Positions 49,277 through 57,848 are shown, numbered from the stretch's first letter. The stretch is DNA of 64,000 nucleotides from Phycicoccus duodecadis (GCF_002846495.1 NZ_PJNE01000001.1:1984001-2048000); one strand, 5' to 3'. Translations and numbers: made by a program. The notes: generated by a model not told the origin, from the sequence alone.

Positions 49277-50152
49277 GTGACCGAGGCCCTGGCCGTCCCC
49301 CTGGCGGTGCGCGTCGAGCTGGCGCACGCCGCGGTGCAGCGGCTGGCCGAGGGGGCGGGCGTCGACCTGCTGCACATCAAGGGCCCGGCCGTGGCGCCCG
49401 GCCTGCGCGGCCACACCGGCGCGAGCGCCGACGCCGACGTCCTGGTGCGCCCCGACGGCGTCGACCGGCTGATGGCCGCCCTCGTCGCGCACGGCTGGCG
49501 GCTCGAGACCGGCTTCGCGTCGGGGTCGGCCTTCGACCACGCCGCCAACCTCTACCACCCGGGATGGGGCCTGCTCGACGTCCACCGTCTCTACCCCGGG
49601 ATGGGGCGCGACCCCGCGGCGGCCTTCGCCGCCCTCTGGGCCGAGCGGGGGACGACCGCGCTGGCCCACGTGCCCTGCCCCGTCCCGAGCCCCGTCGGGC
49701 AGTCGCTGGTGCTGCTGCTCCACGCCGCCCGGACCCGCGTCGGCGGGGAGCATCCCGACATCGCGCCCAACTGGACCGCCCGTTCCGAGGAGCACCGGCG
49801 GGCCGTGCGCGCCCTGGCCGAACGCACCGGCTCGACGGTGGCGCTCGCCGCCGCCACCGGCGCCCTCGACGAGCACCGCGGCACCCCCGAGGCCGCCCTG
49901 TGGGAGGTCTTCGCGCACGACGACGACCGCCTCGGCGAGTGGCGGGCCCGCTGGCGCAGCGCCCGCGGGCCGGCGGCCAAGGCCTCCGTGGCCGTCCGCT
50001 CGGTCGGGGTCAACCGCTACTACCTGCGCCAGCGCCTCGGCCACGAGCCCAGCCGGGCCGAGGTCGGCGCCGCGTTCGTCCGGCGGCTGCGGGTGGGCGC
50101 GCGGGCGCTCGCCGCCCGGGCCCGCCGCTCGCGCACCGGCGGGGCGGCGTGA
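49277..50152 (+). CDS. Nucleotidyltransferase family protein (NTP_transf_5-like)
   Basis: 291 aa. HIKGPAVAPGLRGHTGASAD followed by ADVLVRPDGVDRLMAAL holds the G(A)SADAD metal motif of the minimal nucleotidyltransferase fold. LLDVHRLYPGMGRDP and the helical second half match proteins found with PqqD/HPr-kinase-like genes in actinobacterial exopolysaccharide loci. The role there is not known. TACAGT lies 6 nt before the GTG. It is coupled to the PqqD gene by a 4-nt overlap. Confidence 0.8.
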   Translation: MTEALAVPLAVRVELAHAAVQRLAEGAGVDLLHIKGPAVAPGLRGHTGASADADVLVRPDGVDRLMAALVAHGWRLETGFASGSAFDHAANLYHPGWGLLDVHRLYPGMGRDPAAAFAALWAERGTTALAHVPCPVPSPVGQSLVLLLHAARTRVGGEHPDIAPNWTARSEEHRRAVRALAERTGSTVALAAATGALDEHRGTPEAALWEVFAHDDDRLGEWRARWRSARGPAAKASVAVRSVGVNRYYLRQRLGHEPSRAEVGAAFVRRLRVGARALAARARRSRTGGAA

Positions 50153-50418
50153 CCACCGGGCCGGTGCGGGTGGCCGCCAGCACCGGGTGGGTCGAGGCCG
50201 ACGGGGTGGTCTACGTCGCGGCCCTGCCCGACGGGCCACCGCTGGTGCTCGACGGGCACGGAGCCGTGGTCTGGGGGGCGGTGGTGCCGGGCGGCTCGGT
50301 CGACGACGTCACCGCCCGGGTCGCCGCCGCGGTCGGGGAGTCAGTGGCGGTCGTCGGCCCCGACGTCGCCCGCTTCGTTGGTTCGCTGGTCGACGCGGGC
50401 GTCGTCACGCAGGGCTGA
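50149..50418 (+). CDS. PqqD family peptide chaperone-like protein
   Basis: 89 aa. WVEADGVVYVAALPDGPPLV, LDGHGAVVWGAVVPGGSVDD and a C-terminal VARFVGSLVDAGVV follow the PqqD winged-helix pattern. PqqD proteins bind leader peptides for RiPP enzymes; in polysaccharide clusters they occur with the preceding nucleotidyltransferase type and have no known leader peptide. The last 78 nt overlap the end of the VanZ gene on the other strand, an unusually long antisense overlap. Confidence 0.8.
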   Translation: MTTGPVRVAASTGWVEADGVVYVAALPDGPPLVLDGHGAVVWGAVVPGGSVDDVTARVAAAVGESVAVVGPDVARFVGSLVDAGVVTQG

Positions 50419-50796
50419 CCCGAGCAGCGCCCCCACCAGGGCGCCCGCGGCGTTGCAGGCCACATCGAGCAGGCTGGCCTCCCGGTGCAGTGCCGGCAGC
50501 AGCTGCGCGGTCTCGACCAGCGCGCTCACCCCGGCCAGGACCAGCACGGTCGGCAGGACCCGCCGCCGCAGCCCGGCCACCCCGAGGAGGCCGAGCGGCA
50601 CGAAGGCGAGCACGTTGAGCCCGGTGGCGTAGACCTCGGGCGTCACCGACCGCGGGACGCCGCGGTCGAGGAAGAACAGGTAGACGTCCAGGACGACGCG
50701 GCGCACCGCCTCGCCGTCCGGCCACAGCAGCAGCGCCCCCAGGACCGGGGCGAGCAGCACCGCCGCCCCGAGCCCGAGCCGGCGCACCAGCCTCAC
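50341..50796 (-). CDS. VanZ family membrane protein
   Basis: 151 aa. Hydrophobic helices near residues 8-25, 58-75, 82-97 and 112-130; NVLAFVPLGLLGVAGLRRRV and ALVETAQLLPALHREASLLD are the VanZ signature with its conserved Glu and Asp. The function is loosely tied to glycopeptide tolerance or wall glycans. Starts in a 4-nt overlap with the DUF2017 stop. The hydrophilic C-terminal 20 residues are encoded opposite the PqqD gene and may be a recent extension. Confidence 0.85.
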   Translation of the reverse strand: MRLVRRLGLGAAVLLAPVLGALLLWPDGEAVRRVVLDVYLFFLDRGVPRSVTPEVYATGLNVLAFVPLGLLGVAGLRRRVLPTVLVLAGVSALVETAQLLPALHREASLLDVACNAAGALVGALLGSALRDDARVDQRTNEAGDVGADDRH

Positions 50797-51449
50797 CGCC
50801 GCATCAGGGCGGAGGCGAGGGTCTCCTGGAGCCAGGTCAGGAAGTCGTACAGCGCGAGCAGGTGCACCACCGGCTCGTCGTCGTCGAGGCGTTCGACCAG
50901 CTCCTCGAGCCGGTCCAGGTCCTCGTCGGTGCGCAGCCCGAGGCGTTCCCCGAGGACCAGCCGCACGTCGGTCAGCGCGGTCACGAAGGCCACCGCCTGG
51001 CCCTCGTCGAGGCTCACGGTGTCGCCCGCCTCCCGCAGCACCGCCACCGAGGCCGTCAGGGCGGCGGCCTTGCGGTGGCGCAGCCCCCCCTCGGTGAGGC
51101 GGCGGAACTCGGTGGCCGCCTCGTCGTCCTCACGGTGACCCGTGGGCAGCAGCCGGTCGAGGGCGGGGTCGCGATCGGCCGGCTCGCCGCTCGCCGCGGC
51201 GTCGGCCCGCTCGCCGGGGGCGCGTGCCAGGCCCATCCCCGCCACGATCGCGTCGAACCCGTCGTCGACGTCACCCGCGCGCGTGCCGGTCACGCCGGCG
51301 CCGCCGCCCGCGCCGTCCGGCTCCGGCGGTGCCAGCAGGTCGGCGACCTGACCCATCAGGGTCGCGACCAGCTCGCGCTCGCCGGCGTCGAGGGTGGCGA
51401 CGTAGCGCCGCTGGTCGCCACGGCCGGCCCGGCGGAAGGCGCGGGCCAT
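50793..51449 (-). CDS. DUF2017 domain protein
   Basis: 218 aa. AGERELVATLMGQVADLL at the start and VVHLLALYDFLTWLQETLAS at the end are typical of DUF2017, the protein encoded just after clpS in most actinobacteria. Function unknown. Its start shares one base with the clpS stop (TGATG). Residues 45-90 are a low-complexity linker. It belongs to the conserved clpS-DUF2017-...-murI neighbourhood, here split by the polysaccharide island. Confidence 0.9.
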   Translation of the reverse strand: MARAFRRAGRGDQRRYVATLDAGERELVATLMGQVADLLAPPEPDGAGGGAGVTGTRAGDVDDGFDAIVAGMGLARAPGERADAAASGEPADRDPALDRLLPTGHREDDEAATEFRRLTEGGLRHRKAAALTASVAVLREAGDTVSLDEGQAVAFVTALTDVRLVLGERLGLRTDEDLDRLEELVERLDDDEPVVHLLALYDFLTWLQETLASALMRR

Positions 51450-51739
51450 CAGGTGTCCTTCTGGAACGTCGCCCACAGGCCGTAGCCGTGCAGGGCCTCG
51501 GTGTCGGCCTCCATGGCCTCCCGAGGACCGTTGGCCACGACGGCCCGACCCTCGGTGTGCACCTGCATCATCAGCTTCTCGGCCTTGGCGCGGTCGTAGC
51601 CGTAGTGCTGCTGGAGGACGAAGGTCACGTACGACATCAGGTTCACCGGGTCGTTCCACACGAGGGTCACCCAGGGGACGTCCGGATCCACGTCCCCCTC
51701 GGGGGTCACGACCTTCTCGGTCATGGGGGCGAGCGACAC
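51449..51739 (-). CDS. clpS: ATP-dependent Clp protease adaptor ClpS
   Basis: 96 aa. [40 protein letters not shown] and [11 protein letters not shown] are the ClpS hallmarks, including the N-degron pocket residues of the NDPVNLM segment. It delivers N-end-rule substrates to ClpAP/ClpCP. GTG at 51739 is favoured because TATCCT (minus strand, plus positions 51746-51751) ends 6 nt upstream; ATG at 51724 is the alternative and also gives a complete domain. Confidence 0.95.
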   Translation of the reverse strand: MSLAPMTEKVVTPEGDVDPDVPWVTLVWNDPVNLMSYVTFVLQQHYGYDRAKAEKLMMQVHTEGRAVVANGPREAMEADTEALHGYGLWATFQKDT

Positions 51740-51824
51740 GACCCCAGGATAGGAGGGCCGCCGGGGTCACCCGTGACCATCGGGCCGCGCGCGGGCTCCG
51801 CGCCGCCCGTCGAGCGGCTGCGGC

Positions 51825-53063
51825 TCAGCCCCGGCCGCGGTTCCAGGAGCCGGCGTACATCCCGTCGTCGACCGCCCGGCCACCCTCCCCCAGCTCGAGC
51901 GGGCGGAAGGTGTCGACCATCACGGCCAGCTCGTCGAAGGACTCGGCGCCGATCGAGGCCTCGGACGCCCCGGGCTGCGGCCCGTGGGCGTGGCCGCCCG
52001 GATGCACCGACACCGACCCCTTGCCGATGCCGGAGCCCTTGCGCGCCTCGTAGTCGCCGTCGACGTAGAACATGATCTCGTCGCTGTCGACGTTGGAGTG
52101 GTAGTACGGCACCGGGATGGCCAGGGGGTGGTAGTCGACCTTGCGCGGCACGAAGTTGCAGATGACGAAGTTCCAGCCCTCGAACACCTGGTGCACCGGC
52201 GGCGGCTGGTGCACGCGCCCGGTGATCGGCTCGAAGTCGCTGATGTGGAAGGCGTACGGGTAGAGGCAGCCGTCCCAGCCCACGACGTCCAGCGGGTGGA
52301 AGGGCAGCTCGTGCACGGTGCCGACGATGCCGCTCGGGCCGTTGCCCCGGTGCTTGAGGTAGACCTCGGAGGCGTCGCCGGCCTTCTCGCCCACGTCCTC
52401 GGCCAGCAGCGGGCCCTGCGGCGTGCGCAGGTCGCGCTCGCAGTAGGGGGCGTGCTCGAGGAGCTGGCCGTACCGGCTGAGGTAGCGCTTGGGCGGCGCG
52501 ATGTGGCTGTTGGCCTCGATGCAGTAGGCCCGCAGCGGGTTCTTCGTCGAGCGCTGCGGCAGCCAGCGGTGGGTCGTGGCCCGCGGGATGACGAGATAGT
52601 CGCCCTCCCGCACGTCGAAGGCGCCGAAGACGGTCTCGACCCGGGCCGCGCCGCGCTCGACGTAGACGCACTCGTCGCCGATGCCGTTGCGGTACCAGGG
52701 GCTCGGGGCACCGGCCACGACGTACGAGATGCGCACGTCGCCGTTGCCCAGCACGAGGCGGCGACCGGTGACGACGTCGGTGTCCTTGACGTCCTTCGGG
52801 GCGAACAGGTCGTGCAGCCTCAGGTGCCGCGGCTGGAGCGGGTGGTTCGGGGTCGTCGACAGGTCGCGGATGGGCCAGTCGCGGGCGGCGGCGATGGTCG
52901 AGGGGATGTTGCGGTGGTAGAGCAGGCTCGAGTCCGAGCTGAAGCCCTCCTCGCCCATGAGCTCCTCGTAGTAGAGCTCGCCCCGCCTCCCGCGCCCGGC
53001 GGGGCGGCGGTGCTGGGTGTGCCGCTTCGGGGGGATGCTGCCCATCGCCTGGTAGTGCGCCAC
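51825..53063 (-). CDS. hmgA: Homogentisate 1,2-dioxygenase
   Basis: 412 aa iron dioxygenase that opens homogentisate to maleylacetoacetate in tyrosine breakdown. MGSIPPKRHTQHR near the start, ELMGEEGFSSDSSLLYHRN, FEGWNFVICNFVPRKVDYHP, VPYYHSNVDSDEIMFYVDGD (Fe ligands His and Glu) and SVHPGGHAHGPQPGASE (third His) are all in place. The GTG at 53063 gives the family N-terminus; GAGGTG lies about 11 nt upstream and TAGGGT at 53110-53115 is a -10 candidate. Works with hppD and fahA further right. Neighbouring 3' gene clpS is not functionally related. Confidence 0.97.
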   Translation of the reverse strand: MAHYQAMGSIPPKRHTQHRRPAGRGRRGELYYEELMGEEGFSSDSSLLYHRNIPSTIAAARDWPIRDLSTTPNHPLQPRHLRLHDLFAPKDVKDTDVVTGRRLVLGNGDVRISYVVAGAPSPWYRNGIGDECVYVERGAARVETVFGAFDVREGDYLVIPRATTHRWLPQRSTKNPLRAYCIEANSHIAPPKRYLSRYGQLLEHAPYCERDLRTPQGPLLAEDVGEKAGDASEVYLKHRGNGPSGIVGTVHELPFHPLDVVGWDGCLYPYAFHISDFEPITGRVHQPPPVHQVFEGWNFVICNFVPRKVDYHPLAIPVPYYHSNVDSDEIMFYVDGDYEARKGSGIGKGSVSVHPGGHAHGPQPGASEASIGAESFDELAVMVDTFRPLELGEGGRAVDDGMYAGSWNRGRG

Positions 53064-53463
53064 GGTTCTCGTCCACCTCGCTGTGGGGTTCGGGCCGGCT
53101 GTCACCGCCACCCTAGGGCGGCCCGACGCCGCTCGGCACCCCCGGGACACCGACGGGGTCAGGGTGGTCACCGTGTCCGGTGAACACCGCCGGATGTCGC
53201 ACAACCTGCCCACCCGCGGCCCGGGACCACCCGTCCGCCCGCCCCTCTCGGATGCTCCGGGTGGGGGAGCATCCGAGAGCAAGGGCACCCCGGTGGTCCG
53301 GCGCCGCTCCCCCCTGGGGAGCATCCGAGAGTGGTCGGCAGCACCCCCAGGTCCCGCGCCGCCCCTCTCCCCCCGGCGGTGGACCCGGCGCCCGCACCGG
53401 GAGAGAATGGCGGCAGCGACCCCGAGGAGGCTCCATGACGGCGGCGACGCCAGGAGGACGGTG
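53064..53463. other. 400-nt gene-free region with three copies of GGAGCATCCGAGAG
   Basis: The divergent control region between hmgA and the DinB gene. A 14-mer occurs inverted at 53245-53258 and direct at 53266-53279 and 53318-53331. The first two form a perfect 14-bp hairpin with a 7-nt loop; the third can replace the second. The hmgA promoter lies at its left end. No SOS box of the TCGAAC...GTTCGA type was seen for dinB. No convincing small gene. Confidence 0.7.
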
Positions 53464-54549
53464 ATGGGCGGGCGCACCTTCCCGTTCGTCCTGCACGTCG
53501 ACCTCGACCAGTTCATCGCGGCCGTCGAGGTGCTGCGCCGGCCCGAGCTCGCCGGCCGCGAGGTGGTCGTCGGCGGGCGGGGGGACCCCACCGAGCGGGC
53601 CGTCGTCTCGACCGCCAGCTACCCGGCCCGCGAGCGAGGCGTCCGTTCCGGGATGCCGCTGCGGGTCGCCGCTCGGAAGGCGCCCGACGCGGTGTTCCTC
53701 CCCGTCGACGGCCCGCACTACCTCGCGGCGTCCGAGGAGGTCTTCGCCGCGATCCGCGACCTCGGGCTCGTCGTCGAGGTGCTCGGCTGGGACGAGGGGT
53801 TCGTGGGCGCCGAGACCGACGACCCCGAGTCGCTGGCCCACGCCATCCAGGGCGCAGTCCTCGAGCGCACCCGCCTGCACTGCTCGGTCGGGGTGGGCGA
53901 CAACCGGGTCCGCGCCAAGATCGCCACCGACTTCGGCAAGCCGCAGGGCGTCTACCGGCTCACCGCCGCGAACTGGCGCGAGGTGATGGGCGCCCGCCCC
54001 ACCGCAGCGCTGTGGGGCGTCGGCTCGCGGGTCTCGGCCCGGCTCGAGAAGCACGGCATCCGCACCGTCGACGAGCTCGCAGCCGCCGACCCGGCCCTGC
54101 TGCTCACCGAGTTCGGGCCGCGGATGGGCGCCTGGTACGGATCCCTCGGCCGCGGCGAGGGCAGCGCCGAGGTCGACGACACCCCGTGGGTCGCTCGCGG
54201 GCACAGCCGCGAGACCACCTACCAGCAGAACCTCGCCGGCGCCGACGAGGTGCGCGACGCGGTGCGCGTCCTCACCGACCAGGTGCTCCAGGACGTGCGC
54301 CGCGAGGGGCGCCCGGTGGTGCGGGTCGGGCTCAAGGTCCGCTACGCGCCGTTCTTCACCGTCAACCGCAGCCGCAAGCTCCGGGCCGCCACGTCCGACG
54401 CGGAGCCCGTGCACGAGACGGTGCAGGCCCTGCTGGCCGACCACCTCGAGGAGGGCCGCGAGGTCCGTCTGCTCGGCGTCCGGGCGGAGATGACGATGCC
54501 CGACGACGGCGACGACATCGAGCGCACCCCGGTCCGGGGCCGCGTCTGA
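53464..54549 (+). CDS. Y-family DNA polymerase (DinB/Pol IV-like)
   Basis: 361 aa. Catalytic Asp in HVDLDQFIAAVE with Phe as steric gate, VVSTASYPARERGVRSGMPL, VEVLGWDEGFVGAE (DE of the active site, where the usual SIDEA is GWDEG), SVGVGDNRVRAKIATDFGKP and WGVGSRVSARLEKHGI (helix-hairpin-helix). The little-finger domain follows to the end. It is a translesion polymerase. AGGAGG sits 6 nt before the ATG at 53464. No beta-clamp motif QxxLF is evident at the C-terminus, which is charged (RTPVRGRV). Not linked to tyrosine catabolism. Confidence 0.9.
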   Translation: MGGRTFPFVLHVDLDQFIAAVEVLRRPELAGREVVVGGRGDPTERAVVSTASYPARERGVRSGMPLRVAARKAPDAVFLPVDGPHYLAASEEVFAAIRDLGLVVEVLGWDEGFVGAETDDPESLAHAIQGAVLERTRLHCSVGVGDNRVRAKIATDFGKPQGVYRLTAANWREVMGARPTAALWGVGSRVSARLEKHGIRTVDELAAADPALLLTEFGPRMGAWYGSLGRGEGSAEVDDTPWVARGHSRETTYQQNLAGADEVRDAVRVLTDQVLQDVRREGRPVVRVGLKVRYAPFFTVNRSRKLRAATSDAEPVHETVQALLADHLEEGREVRLLGVRAEMTMPDDGDDIERTPVRGRV

Positions 54550-54577
54550 GCGCCCGGCCGGGCGTCGGCGCGTCGGC

Positions 54578-54787
54578 TCAGTCCTCCCGCGCGCTCGGGC
54601 CCGGGTCCTCGACGTCGGGCACCCGGGCGTTCGGGCCGGCGGGGCCCTCCTGGACCTCGCCCGACTCGCCGTCGGGCTGCCCCGCCACCGCCTGGTCGTC
54701 GCTGATCGGGGTGTCGGCCTCGCTCTCGGGCATCTGCTGGACCTCGGACACCTGGCCCTCGGACACCTCGCCCTCGTCTGCACTCAT
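54578..54787 (-). CDS. Small acidic hypothetical protein
   Basis: 69 aa, almost wholly Glu/Asp/Ser/Pro/Gly (MSADEGEVSEGQVSEVQQMP), predicted disordered, no Cys or hydrophobic core. An in-frame repeat SEGQVSEVQ is visible. It lies between convergent DinB and divergent 54886. Such acidic small proteins occur in related genomes, but no function is known. It could also be a spurious frame; third-position GC bias is consistent with coding. Confidence 0.5.
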   Translation of the reverse strand: MSADEGEVSEGQVSEVQQMPESEADTPISDDQAVAGQPDGESGEVQEGPAGPNARVPDVEDPGPSARED

Positions 54788-54885
54788 GCCCCGACGCTAG
54801 CCGCACCACCGGGCGACAGCGCCCCCAGGACCCGCCGCGGCACCGGCCGGTCCACCCCGGGCCGCCTGCGCGCTACGTTGGCTCC

Positions 54886-55740
54886 ATGCCGACGACGACG
54901 CCGCTCCTCCGCGCGCTGGTCGACGACGCCGCCGTGTTCCCGCCCGGCAACAGCCCGCTCGCCGGCGCTGTCACGGCCCACGCCCGCCATCGGGCCGCCC
55001 CCTACGCCGGTGCGGTCGGCCCCCTGCTCGTCCCCGCCGCGTCCGCGGACGACCTGCTCCGCGTCCTGGACGAGGGGCGCTGGGCGCGCGACGAGGCACT
55101 GGCCGTGGCGGTCGTCGCCCGCCCCGGCGTCGACGTCCGGATCCTGCGCGGCGCCCTCGACCGGCTCGTGGCCGACCCCCGCGTCCACGTGGCTGGGGCG
55201 GAGCTGGGGTGGTACCCCGGGTGGTACGACGACCTCGCCGGCGACCTGCCACTCGCCGTCGAGCTGCCGCGCGGCCCCGGCGCCGACCACGCCTTCGCGC
55301 AGGTCCGCGCCGCCCACCGCGAGGGCCGGCCGGTCGTCCTGAAGTTCCGCACCGGCCCGACGCCCACCTGGCCCTGGCCCGACGAGGACGAGCTGGCGTC
55401 CTTCCTCCGCCGGGTGGCGGTCGAGGTCCCGTTCAAGCTGACCGGCGGCCTGCACCACGCGGTCCGGGGCAGCCACCCGGTCGCCGGCGTCGCGCAGGAG
55501 AACCACGGCGTCCTCAACGTGCTGGTGGCCACCGCCGCGGCCCTCGACGCGGGCTCCCCGGAGGAGGTCCGCGGCCTGCTCGCCGTGCGCGACGGCGGGG
55601 CCCTGGCCGAGCTGGTCGGCGCCTGGACCCCCGACACCACCGCACGGGTGCGGGCCGCCTTCACCGCCTACGGCTGCTGCACCGTCACCGACCCCCTCGG
55701 CGAGCTCGCCGCCCTCGGCCTGCCCGCGCAGGAACACTGA
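54886..55740 (+). CDS. Unrecognised 284-aa protein in the fahA operon
   Basis: Cytosolic, no signal peptide. Visible motifs are LVDDAAVFPPGNSPL at the start, ELGWYPGWYDDLAGDLPLAV, VVLKFRTGPTPTWPWPDEDE, PFKLTGGLHHAVRGSHPVAG and a late GCCTVTDPLGELAALGLP. The LKFRTG and FKLTGGLHH segments look like strands of a (beta/alpha) barrel with His/Lys/Arg that could bind an acid substrate. TACGTT lies 6 nt before the ATG. fahA follows after 52 nt. No maleylacetoacetate isomerase is seen in the window, so this gene is a candidate for that step or for a related one. That is inference from position only. Confidence 0.85.
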   Translation: MPTTTPLLRALVDDAAVFPPGNSPLAGAVTAHARHRAAPYAGAVGPLLVPAASADDLLRVLDEGRWARDEALAVAVVARPGVDVRILRGALDRLVADPRVHVAGAELGWYPGWYDDLAGDLPLAVELPRGPGADHAFAQVRAAHREGRPVVLKFRTGPTPTWPWPDEDELASFLRRVAVEVPFKLTGGLHHAVRGSHPVAGVAQENHGVLNVLVATAAALDAGSPEEVRGLLAVRDGGALAELVGAWTPDTTARVRAAFTAYGCCTVTDPLGELAALGLPAQEH

Positions 55741-55792
55741 CCCGCTCGCGACCCCGCACCGCGCCCGACACCCCGTCACCGGAAGGACCGCC

Positions 55793-57025
55793 ATGACCTG
55801 GCTCGACCTGCCCGCCGACCACCCCTTCGGCCTGCACAACCTGCCCTACGGCGTGTTCTCGGTGGCCGACGAGGGCGACGACGCCGTGCGCCGCGTGGGG
55901 GTGCGCGTCGGCGACCACGTCCTCGACCTCGCCGCGTGCGCCGAGCAGGCGGGGATGGAGTCGGCCGCGGTCTGGCGCGGCGGCAGCCTCGACGCGTTCC
56001 TCGCCGAGGGGCGCCCCGCCTGGGCCGCGGCCCGCGCCTGGCTCACCGGGCACCTCTCGAACGAGGAGTACCGCGACTGCGTCGAGGCCCACCTGGTGCC
56101 GGTGGGCGACGTGCGGATGCACCTGCCGTTCTCGGTCGCCGACTACGTCGACTTCTACGCGAGCGAGCACCACGCGAGCAACGTGGGCCGCATCTTCCGC
56201 CCCGACTCCGAGCCGCTCACGCCCAACTGGAAGCACCTGCCGATCGGCTACCACGGGCGCGCCGGCACCGTGGTGGTCTCGGGCACCGACATCGTGCGGC
56301 CCAGCGGCCAGCGCAAGCCCCCGACCGAGCCGGTCCCGACCTTCGGCCCCAGCCTGCGGCTCGACATCGAGGCCGAGCTGGGCTTCGTCGTGGGCGGCGC
56401 GACGCGGCTCGGCGAGCGGGTCGCCCTCGAGGACGCCGACGAGCACCTGTTCGGCGTCGTGCTCCTCAACGACTGGTCGGCGCGCGACATCCAGGCCTGG
56501 GAGTACGTGCCGCTCGGCCCGTTCCTCGGCAAGTCCTTCGCCACCAGCATCAGCCCGTGGGTCGTGACCACTGACGCCCTACGCGCCGCACGGGTCCCGC
56601 TGCCCGGCCAGGACCCCGAGCCCCTCCCGTACCTGCGCGGCAGTGGCGACGGGGCCGGCACCGCCTACGGGCTGGACGTCCACGTCGAGGTCGAGTGGAA
56701 CGGCACCGTGGTCTCGCGCCCCGAGTTCCGCGACATGTACTGGTCGCCCGCGCAGATGCTCGCGCACCTGAGCGTCAACGGCGCCACCGTGCGCCCGGGC
56801 GACCTGTTCGGCTCCGGCACCATCAGCGGGCCCCACCGCGGCACCCGGGGCTGCTTCCTCGAGCTGTCGTGGAGTGGCCAGGAGCCGGTCACGCTCGACG
56901 ACGGCGGCACCCGCACCTTCCTCGAGGACGGCGACACCGTCGTGCTGCGCGCCACGGCACCCGGGGCCGACGGCACCGTCGTGGGCTTCGGCGAGTGCGT
57001 GGGCACCGTCCGCCCGGCCCGCTGA
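55793..57025 (+). CDS. fahA: Fumarylacetoacetase
   Basis: 410 aa, last enzyme of the homogentisate route, giving fumarate and acetoacetate. HPFGLHNLPYGVFS at the start, YVDFYASEHHASNVGRIFRP, HLPIGYHGRAGTVVVSG, LDIEAELGFVVGG (metal Glu pair), LNDWSARDIQAWEYVPLGPF (metal Asp) and GDLFGSGTISGP. GGAAGGA lies 6 nt before the ATG. Full length. Likely co-transcribed with the 284-aa gene upstream. Confidence 0.97.
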   Translation: MTWLDLPADHPFGLHNLPYGVFSVADEGDDAVRRVGVRVGDHVLDLAACAEQAGMESAAVWRGGSLDAFLAEGRPAWAAARAWLTGHLSNEEYRDCVEAHLVPVGDVRMHLPFSVADYVDFYASEHHASNVGRIFRPDSEPLTPNWKHLPIGYHGRAGTVVVSGTDIVRPSGQRKPPTEPVPTFGPSLRLDIEAELGFVVGGATRLGERVALEDADEHLFGVVLLNDWSARDIQAWEYVPLGPFLGKSFATSISPWVVTTDALRAARVPLPGQDPEPLPYLRGSGDGAGTAYGLDVHVEVEWNGTVVSRPEFRDMYWSPAQMLAHLSVNGATVRPGDLFGSGTISGPHRGTRGCFLELSWSGQEPVTLDDGGTRTFLEDGDTVVLRATAPGADGTVVGFGECVGTVRPAR

Positions 57026-57047
57026 GCCGCCTCCCCGCCGGGTCGGG

Positions 57048-57848
57048 TCAGCGCTTGAGGACGACCACGGTGTCGGCCACCTTGTCGTGCAGCGCCTGGC
57101 GCTTGGGGTCCCACAGCAGCCAGGCCGGGTCGAGCACCGACAGCACGACGCCGAGGAGCCCGAGCACGGCGTTGAGACCGAGCAGCGAGGTGGCGATGGT
57201 GATGGCCTGGCGGCGCAGGGCCACCGCGGCCGAGATGCGCCCCGGGGCCTGGACCGGCCGCACCACGGTGCCCAGCAGCATCTTCCCCGGCGTCGCGGAG
57301 CGCCACACCAGGAAGCCGATCTCGTAGACCAGGCCCACGATCAGGCTGATCAGCGTGATCGGTACGGTGGCCTGCTCCAGGGCCGCCTGGAAGGCCGACT
57401 GGTCGGGCGTCCGGCCGGCGACGGCGTCCGCCACCAGGGTGTCGAACGCGTCGAGGAGCGGGCCGAGGAACGGCAGCGACAGCAGCGCCGCGACCAGGCT
57501 CGTGACGAAGGCGTCGACGACCCGGGCGAGCAGGCGGCGCCACCAGGGGGCCAGCACGTCGCCGTCGTGGCGCGCGACGCCGGGCTGCTGCCAGGCACCG
57601 GCGGGCGCGCCCGCCCAGCCCTGCGGCGGGCCGCCGGCAGCCGGACCCGGACCGGCCTGGGGCGGGTGCTGCCACGCGCCCCGGTCGGTCCCGACGGGCA
57701 CGTCGATGCTGCGCCCGATGGTCGAGGACGCGGCGGTGGCCGACATCCGGGGAGTCGTGTGCGCGGTCCAGACGACCCCGTCGAAGTAGCGGAGCTGCTC
57801 GGGCACGTCCGGGTCGTCGTACCACCCGGCGGCGGTGGGGGTCGTCAT
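57048..57848 (-). CDS. DUF2510 and RDD domain membrane protein
   Basis: 266 aa. Residues 5-33 are a DUF2510 module (GWYDDPDVPEQLRYFDGVVW), then a Pro/Gln/Gly-rich linker to about residue 95, then an RDD domain: PWWRRLLARVVDAFVTSLVA, helices near 110-130, 160-180 and 210-235, ATPGKMLLGTVV and the terminal LLWDPKRQALHDKVADTVVV. RDD proteins are often transporters or envelope proteins of unknown role. Convergent with fahA, 22 nt apart. Confidence 0.9.
   Translation of the reverse strand: MTTPTAAGWYDDPDVPEQLRYFDGVVWTAHTTPRMSATAASSTIGRSIDVPVGTDRGAWQHPPQAGPGPAAGGPPQGWAGAPAGAWQQPGVARHDGDVLAPWWRRLLARVVDAFVTSLVAALLSLPFLGPLLDAFDTLVADAVAGRTPDQSAFQAALEQATVPITLISLIVGLVYEIGFLVWRSATPGKMLLGTVVRPVQAPGRISAAVALRRQAITIATSLLGLNAVLGLLGVVLSVLDPAWLLWDPKRQALHDKVADTVVVLKR

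Noticed and set aside
53064..53463. SOS (LexA) box for the DinB-type polymerase
   Set aside because: No TCGAAC-N-GTTCGA-like dyad was seen in the gap.
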